A stretch of DNA of 64,000 bases from Larkinella sp049445795 (GCF_049445795.1 NZ_JBMSDT010000001.1:372001-436000), one strand, 5' to 3'. Counted from the stretch's first letter, positions 17,382 through 26,432 are shown. Notes: a model not told the origin generated them from the letters alone. Program-made: numbers and translations.

Positions 17382-17765
17382 TTACTTGATCCCAAAGCTT
17401 CTGGCTACTTCCTGTCCCCAAAGCACCATCGCTTCCAGCACCGGCAAAGCCGACTCTCCCCGCTCCGTCAGGCTGTATTCGACCCGGGGCGGGATTTCGG
17501 CGTAAATCTTCCGGTTCAGAATGCCGTTTCGTTCCAGATCGCGCAACTCCTGCGTCAGCATTTTCTTGCTCACGCCCGGAATCGCCCGCTGCATTTCGCC
17601 GAACCTACGGATTCCCCGCGAGATATTATAAATGATGACCGGTTTCCATTTGCCCCCAATAATTAGGTTCGTCAGCGTTACCGGACATTTCGTCAAGGTA
17701 AAATCCGAAAATTCTTCTGAAAAAGCCCTTCCATCAATGTCTTGATTATCAGCTAAAGTCTCCAT
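17382..17765 (-). CDS. HxlR family transcriptional regulator
   Basis: 127 residues from ATG 17765; the frame is open upstream but the leader would cover the operator. Winged-helix HxlR pattern: CPVTLTNLIIGGKWKPVIIYNIS (the Cys near the start of the domain may sense oxidants or aldehydes), FGEMQRAIPGVSKKMLTQELRDLERNGIL for the recognition helix, and EIPPRVEYSLTERG for the wing. HxlR proteins commonly repress a divergent oxidoreductase; here the NmrA-type reductase at 17864 is divergent with an inverted repeat between. Confidence 0.9.
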   Translation of the reverse strand: METLADNQDIDGRAFSEEFSDFTLTKCPVTLTNLIIGGKWKPVIIYNISRGIRRFGEMQRAIPGVSKKMLTQELRDLERNGILNRKIYAEIPPRVEYSLTERGESALPVLEAMVLWGQEVARSFGIK

Positions 17766-17792
17766 ATAGATACTAGGTAACAATAAAGTAAT

Positions 17793-17834
17793 TACTTGAC
17801 AAATGTAAACCATTGAGCCTAGCTTTGTCAAGTA
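17793..17834. promoter_or_regulatory. Perfect inverted repeat in the HxlR/reductase intergenic region
   Basis: TACTTGACAAA (17793-17803) and TTTGTCAAGTA (17824-17834) are perfect 11-base arms 20 bases apart, inside the 98-base gap between hxlR and the divergent gene. Two half-sites this far apart fit binding of two dimers, or a loop, at a shared promoter. Likely operator of the HxlR protein. Confidence 0.7.
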
Positions 17835-17863
17835 CCTATTACGAACCTTAAACAAAAATCACC

Positions 17864-18757
17864 ATGTATGTCATCACAGGAGCCAGTGGCAATACGGGAA
17901 AACGAATCGCCCATCAGTTACTAGCGGCCGGAAAACCCGTCACTGTTGTCGGTCGCACGGCCGAACACCTGACAGAATTTACGGACAAAGGCGCGACGGC
18001 CGCCGTCGGCAGTCTGGAAGATGCCGATTTTTTAACTACAATTTATACAGGAGCGACGGCGGTTTATGCCCTCGTTCCGCCCAACTTCGTCACTGATGAT
18101 TTTAGGGCGTATCAGACGCGTGTCGTGGATGCCCATACAGCGGCCTTGCGGGCCAGTGGCGTTTCCTTCGTCGTAACGCTGAGCAGCCTTGGTGCGCATT
18201 TGTCCGAGAAAAACGGGGTTATCCAGGGGATGACGTATCTCGAGAACGAGCTGGACGCCATCGATGGTTTGAACACCCTCCACCTGCGCGCCGGTTTTTT
18301 TTATCAGAATTTTTTTAGCAGCATCGGATTACTGAAACAGGCCGGGATTTTAGCCGGGTTCCCGATTGAAGGCGATAAACCGCTGGTCTTTGTCCACACC
18401 AACGATATCGCCGACGCGGCTGTTCGCCGGTTGCTGGCCCTGGATTTTTCGGGCAAAAATGTGCAGTTCGTTGCGGGTCCCCGCAATCTGACCTTCAACG
18501 AAGCCGCCATAATCCTGGGTCAGGCTATCGGAAACCCGGAGTTGGCCTGGACCTTCTTTCCGTACGATCAGGCCCGCGCCGGGATGCTTCAGGTAGGCTT
18601 CAAACCCAGTCTGGCCGACAATTACATCGAATTCTGCCAACGCGTCAACGACGGTAGCTTACTCGGCGGTTTTGTGCGCAATGCCGAAAACACCACCCCG
18701 ACAACGCTGGAAGATTTTGCGCAGAACGAGTTTGCTCCGGCGTATCAGCAAAGTTAG
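17864..18757 (+). CDS. NmrA-type NAD(P)H-binding oxidoreductase
   Basis: 297 residues. Atypical SDR: MYVITGASGNTGKRIA (GxxGxxG dinucleotide loop), TVVGRTAEHL and VGSLEDADFL, then AVYALVPPNF and FVVTLSSLGAHL; no YxxxK catalytic pair is obvious. This fits NmrA/HSCARG-like or quinone oxidoreductase 2-like proteins that sense or use NADPH. The divergent HxlR regulator and perfect operator repeat suggest control by a reactive compound. A terminator hairpin follows. Confidence 0.88.
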   Translation: MYVITGASGNTGKRIAHQLLAAGKPVTVVGRTAEHLTEFTDKGATAAVGSLEDADFLTTIYTGATAVYALVPPNFVTDDFRAYQTRVVDAHTAALRASGVSFVVTLSSLGAHLSEKNGVIQGMTYLENELDAIDGLNTLHLRAGFFYQNFFSSIGLLKQAGILAGFPIEGDKPLVFVHTNDIADAAVRRLLALDFSGKNVQFVAGPRNLTFNEAAIILGQAIGNPELAWTFFPYDQARAGMLQVGFKPSLADNYIEFCQRVNDGSLLGGFVRNAENTTPTTLEDFAQNEFAPAYQQS

Positions 18758-18774
18758 TGATTGAGACATCAATA

Positions 18775-18825
18775 AAGCCCCGGCGATGCTCCTCCGATTC
18801 TGGTCTGGACGTATGGCCGGGGCTT
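18775..18825 (+). terminator. Terminator-like hairpin
   Basis: AAGCCCCGGC and GCCGGGGCTT form a perfect 10-base stem with a 31-base loop, 18 bases after the reductase stop. The T tail is weak. Confidence 0.55.
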
Positions 18826-18920
18826 CTTACTGTCGGTTTGCGGTTTTCGGTCAATCCGTAACTCCTGTTGACAACGCCCGGACCTTGAGTAGGATTGAAC
18901 GGAAACCGTTTTTAGTAAGT

Positions 18921-19973
18921 ATGAACGCACGCATCCGATTCGTCTTTTTGGCTCCCGCCCTGCTGAGTCTCTTTTGGGGACTTATACCGGTCTTTCAGAA
19001 ACCGCCGAACCGGCCGAATGTGCTGTTTATTTTTGTCGACGATTTACGCCCGGACTTACGTTGTTATGGCAATCCGGTTGTCCACTCGCCGAATCTGGAC
19101 CAGTTGGCCCGAAGCGCCACGCTTTTTACCCGTCAGTATGTCACCCAACCCACCTGCGGGGCTTCACGTTATAGCCTGCTGACCGGAAGACTACCCCGAA
19201 AACCGCTTGATTTACAAAACGAAGCGATTGAAAAGCAACTGGCCGGAAAACCGCGTCCCGAACTTCCCGAAACGTTCATCGACAACCTCCGCCGGAACGG
19301 TTATCATACGGTCGGAATCGGCAAAATCAGCCACTCGCCTGATGGCTATGTGTATGGGTATACCGAACCGAAAAGCAATCAGCCGGAGCTTCCGCACAGT
19401 TGGGACGAGTTGTTGTTCGATGCGGGCAAATGGGGAACGGGCTGGAACGCCTTCTTTGGCTATGCCGACGGTTCGAACCGGCAAAGTCGGAAAGGGCAGG
19501 TCAGGCCGTATGAAGGCCCGGCGGTCGATGATGACGGATATCCCGATGGCCTGACGGCGAATCTGGCCATTGCCAAATTGAGGGCGTTATCGGCTAAAAA
19601 CCAACCGTTTTTTCTCGGTGTCGGCTTTTTCAAACCCCATTTGCCCTTCAACGCGCCCAAACAATACTGGGATTTATACGATGAATCAAAAATTCCGTTA
19701 ACTCCGTCTCCGACGGTTCCGGCCCATGTCAATCCCGCCAGTTTGCACGGCAGCGACGAATTCAATCAGTATGCGCTGGGCGAGGAACGGGCTTTGCTGG
19801 ACAAACCGGTTTCGGACGCCTACGCCCGCAAGCTGCGCCATGTGCCCACCGTTGAACTCTACGATCACCAGACCGACCCGAACGAAAACCAGAATATGGC
19901 CGACACCCATCCGGAGTTGATTGAGCAACTCATGCCGGTTTGGGAGAAAGGCAACACCCAGCTATTCCATTAA
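18921..19973 (+). CDS. Sulfatase with large internal deletion
   Basis: 350 residues from ATG 18921 with a signal peptide and the S1 sulfatase N-terminal half: NVLFIFVDDLRPD (metal-binding Asp pair), then TCGASRYSLLTGR with Cys79 of the C-x-A-x-R motif that is converted to formylglycine. It resembles iduronate-2-sulfatase-like members (KPHLPFNAPKQYWDLY). After SDAYARKLRH the text jumps straight to VELYDHQTDPNENQNMA, the usual C-terminal motif. About 130-150 residues carrying the second metal-binding DHG site are missing in frame. Normal length is about 480. Probably inactive. It is 18 bases from an intact sulfatase gene. Confidence 0.82.
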   Translation: MNARIRFVFLAPALLSLFWGLIPVFQKPPNRPNVLFIFVDDLRPDLRCYGNPVVHSPNLDQLARSATLFTRQYVTQPTCGASRYSLLTGRLPRKPLDLQNEAIEKQLAGKPRPELPETFIDNLRRNGYHTVGIGKISHSPDGYVYGYTEPKSNQPELPHSWDELLFDAGKWGTGWNAFFGYADGSNRQSRKGQVRPYEGPAVDDDGYPDGLTANLAIAKLRALSAKNQPFFLGVGFFKPHLPFNAPKQYWDLYDESKIPLTPSPTVPAHVNPASLHGSDEFNQYALGEERALLDKPVSDAYARKLRHVPTVELYDHQTDPNENQNMADTHPELIEQLMPVWEKGNTQLFH

Positions 19974-19991
19974 TTCGAAACCAACTGACTC

Positions 19992-21437
19992 ATGCGCCTT
20001 TTTTTTCATTTTCTGTGGTTACTGCTTGTTCTGCAACCTTTTGCCAGGGCACAAAACCGCCAGAACGCACCAACGCAACGTCCCAACATTATCTTCATTC
20101 TGGCCGACGACCTGGGCTATGGCGACATCGGCGTCAACGGTCAGAAGCTGATCAAAACCCCGAATATCGACCGACTGGCGGCTGAGGGGATGCGGTTTAC
20201 GCAGTTTTACGCGGGTACCTCGGTCTGCGCACCTTCGCGGTCGGCGCTGCTGACTGGTCAACATACCGGCCATACTTACGTCCGGGGCAATAAGAGCGTG
20301 GAACCGGAAGGCCAGCAACCGATTGCCGATTCGGTCGTGACGGTAGCCGAGCTGCTGCAAAAAGCTGGTTATACCACCGCAGCTTTCGGCAAGTGGGGAC
20401 TAGGACCGGTGGACTCCGAAGGGGATCCAAACCGGCAGGGCTTCGACCGGTTTTACGGTTACAACTGCCAAAGCCTGGCACACCGGGCTTACCCAAACCA
20501 CCTCTGGAGCAACGCCGAAAAGATTGTTCTGAAGGAAAACGAAAACCTAACGCAGACGAAACAATACGCCCCCGACCTGATTCAGCAACAGGCGATGGAT
20601 TTTGTCCGGTCGAGCGACCCCACCAAACCGTTTTTCCTGTTTCTGCCGTACATCCTGCCCCATGCCGAGCTTCTGGTGCCGGATGATAGCCTTTTTCAGT
20701 ATTACAAAAGCAAATTTACCGAAAAACCGTATAAGGGAGCTGATTATGGACCCAATGCCAAAAGCGGTGGGTATGGATCGCAGGAATATCCCCGGGCAAC
20801 GTTTGCCGCCATGGTCACCCGGCTTGACCGATATGTTGGCCAGTTGATGGCTACGTTGAAAGCGAAAGGGCTGGACCAGAATACACTGGTTATTTTTTCG
20901 AGCGACAATGGGCCGCACCTCGAAGGAGGTGCCGACCCGGCCTTCTTCAACAGCGGGGGCGGTTTTCGCGGTTTCAAACGTGATCTGTACGAAGGCGGTA
21001 TTCGCGAGCCGATGATTGCGCGCTGGCCCGGTGTCGTCAAACCCGGCACGACCAGTGACTACGTGGGTGCGTTCTGGGACTTGCTGCCCACCTTTGCCGA
21101 ACTGGCGGACACGAAAGTTCCGGCGCATATCGACGGCATTTCATTTGTACCGGCTTTAACGGGCAAAGGCATTCAGAAAAACCATGATTACCTGTACTGG
21201 GAATTTCACGAGCAGGGCGGTAAGCAGGCGGTACGCCGAGGCAACTGGAAAGCCGTGCGGCTGAACGCGGCCACTGCGCCCAACGGCCCGGTTGAACTCT
21301 ACGACCTATCGAAGGACCCGGCCGAAAGCACCAACCTGGCGGCCCGGCATGCCGACATAGCCCGCGAACTGGGGCAGTTGATGAACCGTTCACACGTTCC
21401 GTCTGCGCTGTTTCCGTTTGGTACCGAAGGGCGCTGA
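19992..21437 (+). CDS. Sulfatase (arylsulfatase type), secreted
   Basis: 481 residues, signal peptide to ARAQN. Complete S1 sulfatase: IIFILADDLGYGD (metal-binding Asp pair), SVCAPSRSALLTG with Cys79 in C-x-P-S-R for formylglycine, FGKWGLG, FSSDNGPHLEG (second metal site) and a C-terminal PVELYDLSKDPAES strand. It hydrolyses sulfate esters, probably on sulfated polysaccharides or glycans, in the periplasm. A maturation enzyme is not encoded in this window. Pairs with the deleted sulfatase upstream, likely one transcript. Confidence 0.93.
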   Translation: MRLFFHFLWLLLVLQPFARAQNRQNAPTQRPNIIFILADDLGYGDIGVNGQKLIKTPNIDRLAAEGMRFTQFYAGTSVCAPSRSALLTGQHTGHTYVRGNKSVEPEGQQPIADSVVTVAELLQKAGYTTAAFGKWGLGPVDSEGDPNRQGFDRFYGYNCQSLAHRAYPNHLWSNAEKIVLKENENLTQTKQYAPDLIQQQAMDFVRSSDPTKPFFLFLPYILPHAELLVPDDSLFQYYKSKFTEKPYKGADYGPNAKSGGYGSQEYPRATFAAMVTRLDRYVGQLMATLKAKGLDQNTLVIFSSDNGPHLEGGADPAFFNSGGGFRGFKRDLYEGGIREPMIARWPGVVKPGTTSDYVGAFWDLLPTFAELADTKVPAHIDGISFVPALTGKGIQKNHDYLYWEFHEQGGKQAVRRGNWKAVRLNAATAPNGPVELYDLSKDPAESTNLAARHADIARELGQLMNRSHVPSALFPFGTEGR

Positions 21438-21448
21438 TTGCTCCTTAC

Positions 21449-21901
21449 CTAATCCGCTTCAAACAGCGTTTTTTCATCGTACCGGATGCCGTGTTCATCT
21501 AGCAGGGCTTTAAATTCATCGGGAAACGATCGTTTTCGATGGTGTTCTTTCTGGTTCCGGATGTACCGGATGATTTTGTCGCGCTCCCGGATCGAGTAGG
21601 TAAACGCGCCGTAGCCATCGGCCCAGCCTTCAAACTCAGGGAATAAACCGCTTTGTTTCATCCACAGGGAACTCCCGGCTTTGATGTCTTTGACCAGCGT
21701 GGCCAGGGCTACCGTTGGGTGCAGATCACACAGGATGTGGAGGTGATCTTCAACCCCGTTGATGCGGAATAAGCAGCAGTTTCGGCTTTTAATGATGCCC
21801 CAGATGTAGCAATACAAGTCAGTACAATGCGCTTCGTTGCTGGTTGGCCGACGGTATTTGGTACCGAAAACGATCTGGTAGAGGATTTGTCGGTAGCTCA
21901 T
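21449..21901 (-). CDS. IS200/IS605-like Y1 transposase (REP-associated type)
   Basis: 150 residues from ATG 21901. It has the HUH motif VEDHLHILCDL (His-x-His) and the helix with the candidate nucleophile Tyr in IIRYIRNQKEHHRKR, as in the Y1 single-strand transposases. The gene stands alone: no TnpB partner and no end hairpins of a full IS200 were found. The short solitary form and the GTAG-hairpin just upstream (21926-21952) fit a REP-associated tyrosine transposase, which is usually domesticated and non-mobile. It separates the sulfatase pair from the following glycosidase-like gene. Confidence 0.88.
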   Translation of the reverse strand: MSYRQILYQIVFGTKYRRPTSNEAHCTDLYCYIWGIIKSRNCCLFRINGVEDHLHILCDLHPTVALATLVKDIKAGSSLWMKQSGLFPEFEGWADGYGAFTYSIRERDKIIRYIRNQKEHHRKRSFPDEFKALLDEHGIRYDEKTLFEAD

Positions 21902-21925
21902 CGGCAGGCGGTTTTTAGCTTTGAC

Positions 21926-21952
21926 GTAGAGAGTGGGGACAGCCCCCGCTCT
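21926..21952 (+). repeat. REP-like GTAG hairpin beside the transposase
   Basis: GTAG (21926-21929) is followed directly by AGAGTGGGG-acagc-CCCCGCTCT, a 9-base stem with one G-T wobble. A GTAG/GGAG tetranucleotide 5' of a hairpin is the signature of REP sequences cut by REP-associated transposases. Only this copy is evident. Confidence 0.55.
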
Positions 21953-22034
21953 GCCTCGCCTGGCCCCGTTGGTTCGCGACGACTTTCTGACTACTTTTAG
22001 CGTATTCAAGCGCCATCAGACTCCTGCTCCGCCC

Positions 22035-24164
22035 GTGAAAAAGCCGTCGTTCCTGCTTCTTTTCTGTCTGCTTTCTTTCGTTGTTCCCGGTTTCGCTCAG
22101 AAAACCGCCGTTCTAAACTGGCCGGATAACCTGCCGTGGTGGAAACCCAACAACCTCCGTGTCATCCAGACCAACCTGCCTGCTTACGAAGCCGCGACGC
22201 TCAACCCGGATTCCCTGCTGAAAGACTTGCAGGACTGTTCGGCCAACACGCTGTTGATCAACGCGGGCGGCATCATGGCCTTCTACCCCACCCAGCTCGA
22301 TTTTCATTACACCAACCCCCACATGAAGCCCAATACGCTGGCCGACGTAATTCGGAAATGTCACCAGCACGGCATCCGGGTCATAGTGCGGTTCGATTTC
22401 AGCCGGGTTCACGAAAGCATCTTCAAAGCCCATCCCGACTGGTGTTACATCTCGCCCAAAGGTGAGCGTATCATCAACACCGACATGTACGTGGTGTCGA
22501 TCAACGCACCGTACGTTCAGGACCGGGCGTTCAAAATCATCGCCGAAGTGATCGACCAATTTCCGATTGACGGCATTTTCCTGAACATGCCGGGCTATCA
22601 GGTCAACAACCCCTACGAAGGCAAATACCACGGCATCGACCAGAACGACTACGATAAAAAAGCCTTCGCTCAGTTCAGCAACGGCCTGACACTGCCGACC
22701 GTTGAGGACAAAGCCGACCCGGTTTTTCAAAAGTATCTGACGTTTAAAAAAGCGACCGTCGAGGACTGGTCGAAGCGGCTACACGAGTTGGTAAAATCTA
22801 AAAACCAGCAAATTGCGATCTGTACGTACCTGGACAAATACGTCGATATCATCCGGCACGAGTCGCAGTCGAACACCAGCCTGCCCTATTGGCCCTACAC
22901 AGCTTCCGACAACGTAGGCAACGCCGTTAATTCGTTTCCGGATCACGTCATTAGCAACGCCAGCATCCAGCAGATTTCGTTTCAGTCGCGCTACAACGCC
23001 GTCGAGCCCGAGGAAGTCGGGATTCGGTTATACGAAAACATCGCCAACGGCTCGGGCCTGGATATCAGCCTGATGGGCGATATGCGGGGCTACGAAGACG
23101 AACGCAATTTTGCGGTGGTCCGAAAAATCTACGCCCACCACAAAAAGTACGAACCGTATTTCGGGAAATACCAGTCGGTCGCCAAGATTGCCGTCGTGGC
23201 ACCGGGCGCGTGGCCGAGTGGTGAACCCATGCAGGAATACCGGGGCATTCTGCTGATGCTCAAGGAAGCCCACATTCCGTTCGACATCATCGAGGACGCG
23301 CAGTTGGCCCACCGGGCTGAAAAAGTAAAAACGTACAAATTGCTCATTCTGCCGGAAATTACGTACCTGAGCGCCGAAGCCATCCGGGTGTTGAAAGAAG
23401 CCAGTCAGCAGGGAACCCACCTCATTGCCACCAACCGGACGCTGTTCGACAATCCCGAAACCTTGCAGGAACTGTTTGGCGCGAAAATTGAAAAGAAAGA
23501 CCACGATGGCGCCGGTTTTTACCTGCAACCGGATAACAGGGCAGTTTTCAAGCGGTTTCAGCAACAGAAAATGCTCTTCTGGAAATTCAATCTGGGCCTC
23601 TACGACCTGAAGGGAACGGATCAGCGGTTTTTACCCATCCTGGCGAAAGGCCGCCCGGGTCCGCCCGAAATCATCGGCGGTCATGATCTTACGGGGTATT
23701 ACGCAATGGGCATCAAAAATCATCCGAAAAGCAAAGCGGCCATCCTGCCCGTCAATCTGGGCAAACTTTACTACATGCACGGCTACGAACAGCATAAGAA
23801 TCTGCTGCTGGACGCTATTGACTATCTCTACCCGGAAGCCACCCAGCTTGTCAAAACCAACGCTCCCGAACGGGTGGAAGTTATCGTCCAGCAATACACC
23901 AAAAATAGTCCGGCCAAGCTGAACACAAAAACTGCTGACGGCCTGATTCTGCATCTAGTCAACCTGACCGGTTTTAGCGGCAACACCTACTTTGCGCCCC
24001 TGCCGGTGTACGATCTCACGTTCCGGATTCAGGTGCCCTTCAAACCGTCAAAAGTCTTTTCAATGGTCACCGAAAAACCGGTTCCGTTTGCCTGGAAAAA
24101 CGGTTTTGTTGAATTGGAAGTCGGAAAACTGGGGGATTTCGACGGGGTCGTGATCGACCGGTAA
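22035..24164 (+). CDS. Putative glycosyl hydrolase (GHL6-like) with trimerisation-type domain
   Basis: 709 residues starting at GTG 22035, which begins a clear signal peptide (KKPSFLLLFCLLSF...GFAQ); no ATG suits, and the longer frame overlaps the REP hairpin. The N-terminal TIM barrel (NTLLINAGGIMAFYPTQ, HGIRVIVRFDFSRVHESIF, FPIDGIFLNMPG) resembles the hypothetical glycosyl hydrolase 6 group. Residues from about 420 (VAKIAVVAPGAWPSG) form a class-I amidotransferase-like fold as in beta-galactosidase trimerisation domains, and the tail is beta-rich. Catalytic residues cannot be named safely. The nearby sulfatases suggest polysaccharide breakdown. Confidence 0.78.
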   Translation: MKKPSFLLLFCLLSFVVPGFAQKTAVLNWPDNLPWWKPNNLRVIQTNLPAYEAATLNPDSLLKDLQDCSANTLLINAGGIMAFYPTQLDFHYTNPHMKPNTLADVIRKCHQHGIRVIVRFDFSRVHESIFKAHPDWCYISPKGERIINTDMYVVSINAPYVQDRAFKIIAEVIDQFPIDGIFLNMPGYQVNNPYEGKYHGIDQNDYDKKAFAQFSNGLTLPTVEDKADPVFQKYLTFKKATVEDWSKRLHELVKSKNQQIAICTYLDKYVDIIRHESQSNTSLPYWPYTASDNVGNAVNSFPDHVISNASIQQISFQSRYNAVEPEEVGIRLYENIANGSGLDISLMGDMRGYEDERNFAVVRKIYAHHKKYEPYFGKYQSVAKIAVVAPGAWPSGEPMQEYRGILLMLKEAHIPFDIIEDAQLAHRAEKVKTYKLLILPEITYLSAEAIRVLKEASQQGTHLIATNRTLFDNPETLQELFGAKIEKKDHDGAGFYLQPDNRAVFKRFQQQKMLFWKFNLGLYDLKGTDQRFLPILAKGRPGPPEIIGGHDLTGYYAMGIKNHPKSKAAILPVNLGKLYYMHGYEQHKNLLLDAIDYLYPEATQLVKTNAPERVEVIVQQYTKNSPAKLNTKTADGLILHLVNLTGFSGNTYFAPLPVYDLTFRIQVPFKPSKVFSMVTEKPVPFAWKNGFVELEVGKLGDFDGVVIDR

Positions 24165-24250
24165 CTTTATTCTTTTCCGGGCAAAAGCTACTGACATAGG
24201 GCTGTCACAGGGCGACGTTTACTTTGTAGCGTAAACAAACCCCAACAATT

Positions 24251-24751
24251 ATGTCACAGTTCACTGAAATGCTGTTGAAGGAAATGGATCAGGAAGCCAA
24301 CACCACCCGGAAGATGCTGAGCCGCATACCTGACGACCAATTCGACTGGCAACCGCACCCCAAAAGCATGACCCTCCGGGCGCTAGCGACGCACATTGCC
24401 GAATTACCGAGCTGGGTGTCATTGGCCCTGACCACCGATGAACTGGATTTTGCCACCACACCCTATCAGCCCAAGGAGATCAACAACACCAGACAATTGC
24501 TAGACTATTTCGAACAGTCGCTGGCGGAGGGCCATGCCGAACTGGCTAAAGCGAACGACGAGGATTTTGAGGGCCGCTGGGTGCTGCGCGACGGCGAACA
24601 AATTCTCAGCGACACGTCAAAAGGCGAGATGGTCCGGATTGCGTATAGCCAGACGGTTCACCACCGTGCCCAGCTCGGCGTTTACCTCCGCTTGCTGAAC
24701 ATTCCGATCCCGGGCAGCTACGGCCCCAGCGCCGACGAACCCGGCTTTTAA
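24251..24751 (+). CDS. DinB family protein
   Basis: 166 residues, four-helix bundle of the DinB/YfiT superfamily. Typical are FDWQPHPKSMTLRALATHIAELPSW with the first metal His and the later SQTVHHRAQLGVYLRLLNIPIPGSYGPSADE. Family members bind a divalent metal and are often thiol transferases using bacillithiol or similar, or of unknown role. Length is normal and the three His ligands appear present. Confidence 0.9.
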   Translation: MSQFTEMLLKEMDQEANTTRKMLSRIPDDQFDWQPHPKSMTLRALATHIAELPSWVSLALTTDELDFATTPYQPKEINNTRQLLDYFEQSLAEGHAELAKANDEDFEGRWVLRDGEQILSDTSKGEMVRIAYSQTVHHRAQLGVYLRLLNIPIPGSYGPSADEPGF

Positions 24752-24768
24752 GCAGTAAACAACCGATT

Positions 24769-24889
24769 GGCAACAAGAGAACAACCCCAAATGAACAACG
24801 TGATGAAACAAGCGAAAAAAACGATCAGCCTGGGCGAAATGATTGTCGCTTCTTTTTCCGGTTTTCCCGCGCTTTGCTCTCTTGTTGCC
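24769..24889. repeat. Inverted repeat between convergent genes
   Basis: GGCAACAAGAGA (24769-24780) and TCTCTTGTTGCC (24878-24889) are perfect 12-base arms bounding a 121-base segment between the convergent dinB and helicase genes. The interior has no convincing gene. It may be a small repeat element or part of the shared termination region. Confidence 0.5.
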
Positions 24890-24903
24890 ATTCTGGTATC
24901 GCG

Positions 24904-26046
24904 TCAATACCCGCTCAGGCTCCAATCCTCCGTTTCGATCAGTTCGACCCGTTTGCGCATTTTTTTCTGGATGATCCGGAAGTGGTGTTCATCATCGGGC
25001 GTAATGAGCGAGATGGCTTCGCCTTCGGCTTCAGCCCGACCCGTGCGGCCAATGCGGTGTACGTAATCTTTCGGCGACCGGGGGAGTTCGTAGTTGACCA
25101 CGTACGGCAGCCGTTCAATGTCGATGCCCCGGGAAATCAGATCTGTCGCGACCATAACCGGCAGCGTTCCGGCTTTGAATTTCCGCAGCGTCTCGGTCCG
25201 GGCGCCCTGGCTCTTGTCGCCGTGGATGGCTTCGACCTGAATGCCGTTTTTCCGGAGCTTGACCACCAGATTGTCCGCCGTCCGGGTTGAGGAAACAAAT
25301 ACGAGTACCTGCCGCATTTTCTTTTCCCTGATCAGATACCGCAGCAATGGCCCCTTGCGCTCCGGGTCAATTCGGTACGCCACCTGCTTGATCAGATCCA
25401 GGTTCTGCAGTTCGTCGGCAATTTCAATCTTGATCGGATTGTGCAACAGATGTTCCCGAATATCCTGAATCGAGTCTTTCAGGGTGGCCGAAAACAACAA
25501 CGTCTGTCGCTTTTTAGGAACCATTTCGAAAATCTGGTTCATCTCGTCGGCAAAACCGAGTTCCAGCATTTTGTCGGCTTCGTCCAGTACCAGCACGTCC
25601 AGGTTGAAGAGACTCAGCGCATTAGACGCCACCAAATCGAGTAAACGACCCGGCGTCGCTACCACAATCTCAACTCCGCGCAGCGCGATCATCTGCGGAT
25701 TGATCGACACCCCGCCGAAAACCGCCAGCGTTTTCACTTTCCGGGGCAAATAGGCTCCCAGAGCCTGAAACACTTCGGCGACCTGCACGGCCAGTTCGCG
25801 GGTCGGCACCAGCACCAGGACGCTTACCCGACCGTTATCAGCGGTTTTCCGACGCTGAAGCCGCTCCAGGATCGGCAGCACAAACCCGGCGGTTTTGCCC
25901 GACCCGGTTTTGGCAATGCCCAGTAGATCATGCCCTTTCAGAATGGCTGGAATAGCTTCCTCCTGAATGGGATAGGGATTGGTATACTTTTGCTCCGCGA
26001 CGGCTTTCAGCAGCGGTTCGGACAACCCAAGAGAAACAAACGACAT
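24904..26046 (-). CDS. DEAD-box ATP-dependent RNA helicase
   Basis: 380 residues from ATG 26046, where the family start MSFVSLGLSEPLLKAV lies. All core motifs are present in order: Q-motif YPIQEEAIP, motif I AKTGSGKTAGF, PTRELAVQV, TPGRLLDLV, DEAD, SATL, then ARTETLRKFKAGTLPVMVATDLISRGIDI and HRIGRTGRA. It remodels RNA, probably in ribosome assembly or cold response (RhlE-like length, without a long C-terminal extension). Minus strand, convergent with dinB. Confidence 0.93.
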   Translation of the reverse strand: MSFVSLGLSEPLLKAVAEQKYTNPYPIQEEAIPAILKGHDLLGIAKTGSGKTAGFVLPILERLQRRKTADNGRVSVLVLVPTRELAVQVAEVFQALGAYLPRKVKTLAVFGGVSINPQMIALRGVEIVVATPGRLLDLVASNALSLFNLDVLVLDEADKMLELGFADEMNQIFEMVPKKRQTLLFSATLKDSIQDIREHLLHNPIKIEIADELQNLDLIKQVAYRIDPERKGPLLRYLIREKKMRQVLVFVSSTRTADNLVVKLRKNGIQVEAIHGDKSQGARTETLRKFKAGTLPVMVATDLISRGIDIERLPYVVNYELPRSPKDYVHRIGRTGRAEAEGEAISLITPDDEHHFRIIQKKMRKRVELIETEDWSLSGY

Positions 26047-26358
26047 AAAGTTTGGTAAAATGCAGCGTAACATACAAACGACACCGGGACGCAAAGATAC
26101 GAACAAAGGTGGGTAAGGCGGGGTTGTCTGGGCTTATTCAGGAGAGTGGGAGTTGAAAACCGCCCCAGCACCGGAATACGACAGAACCAGCGATCTAAAT
26201 TTGCCAAGTTGGGCTATTCTGCGTAGTTTTGCGGTGGCTTCCATTGTCTGGAATGAGTGCGAAATTCGTACCACGGCTTTCTCAAGGGAACAGTCAACCG
26301 ACAGAAGTTAGGCGTTATAATCCCTGGTTTCCCACGGATATATAATTCCCCACTTTTT

Positions 26359-26432
26359 GGTCCCGTAGCTCAGTTGGATAGAGCATCTGCCTTCTAAGCA
26401 GACGGTCTTTGGTTCGAATCCAAACGGGATCA
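26359..26432 (+). tRNA. tRNA-Arg (anticodon TCT)
   Basis: 74 bases folding as a full cloverleaf: acceptor GGTCCCG/CGGGATC (one G-T), D-arm GCTC/GAGC, anticodon stem TCTGC/GCAGA with loop CTTCTAA (anticodon TCT), 5-base variable loop, T-stem TTTGG/CCAAA with loop TTCGAAT, discriminator A. No CCA is encoded. It reads AGA/AGG codons. The AT-rich accessory region starts directly after its 3' end, as is usual for islands using a tRNA as attachment site, but no copy of the 3' end was found at the far edge. Confidence 0.95.

Noticed and set aside
21449..21952. Complete IS200/IS605 element
   Set aside because: No second gene, no paired end hairpins and no insertion-site pattern; a lone transposase with a REP-like hairpin explains it better.
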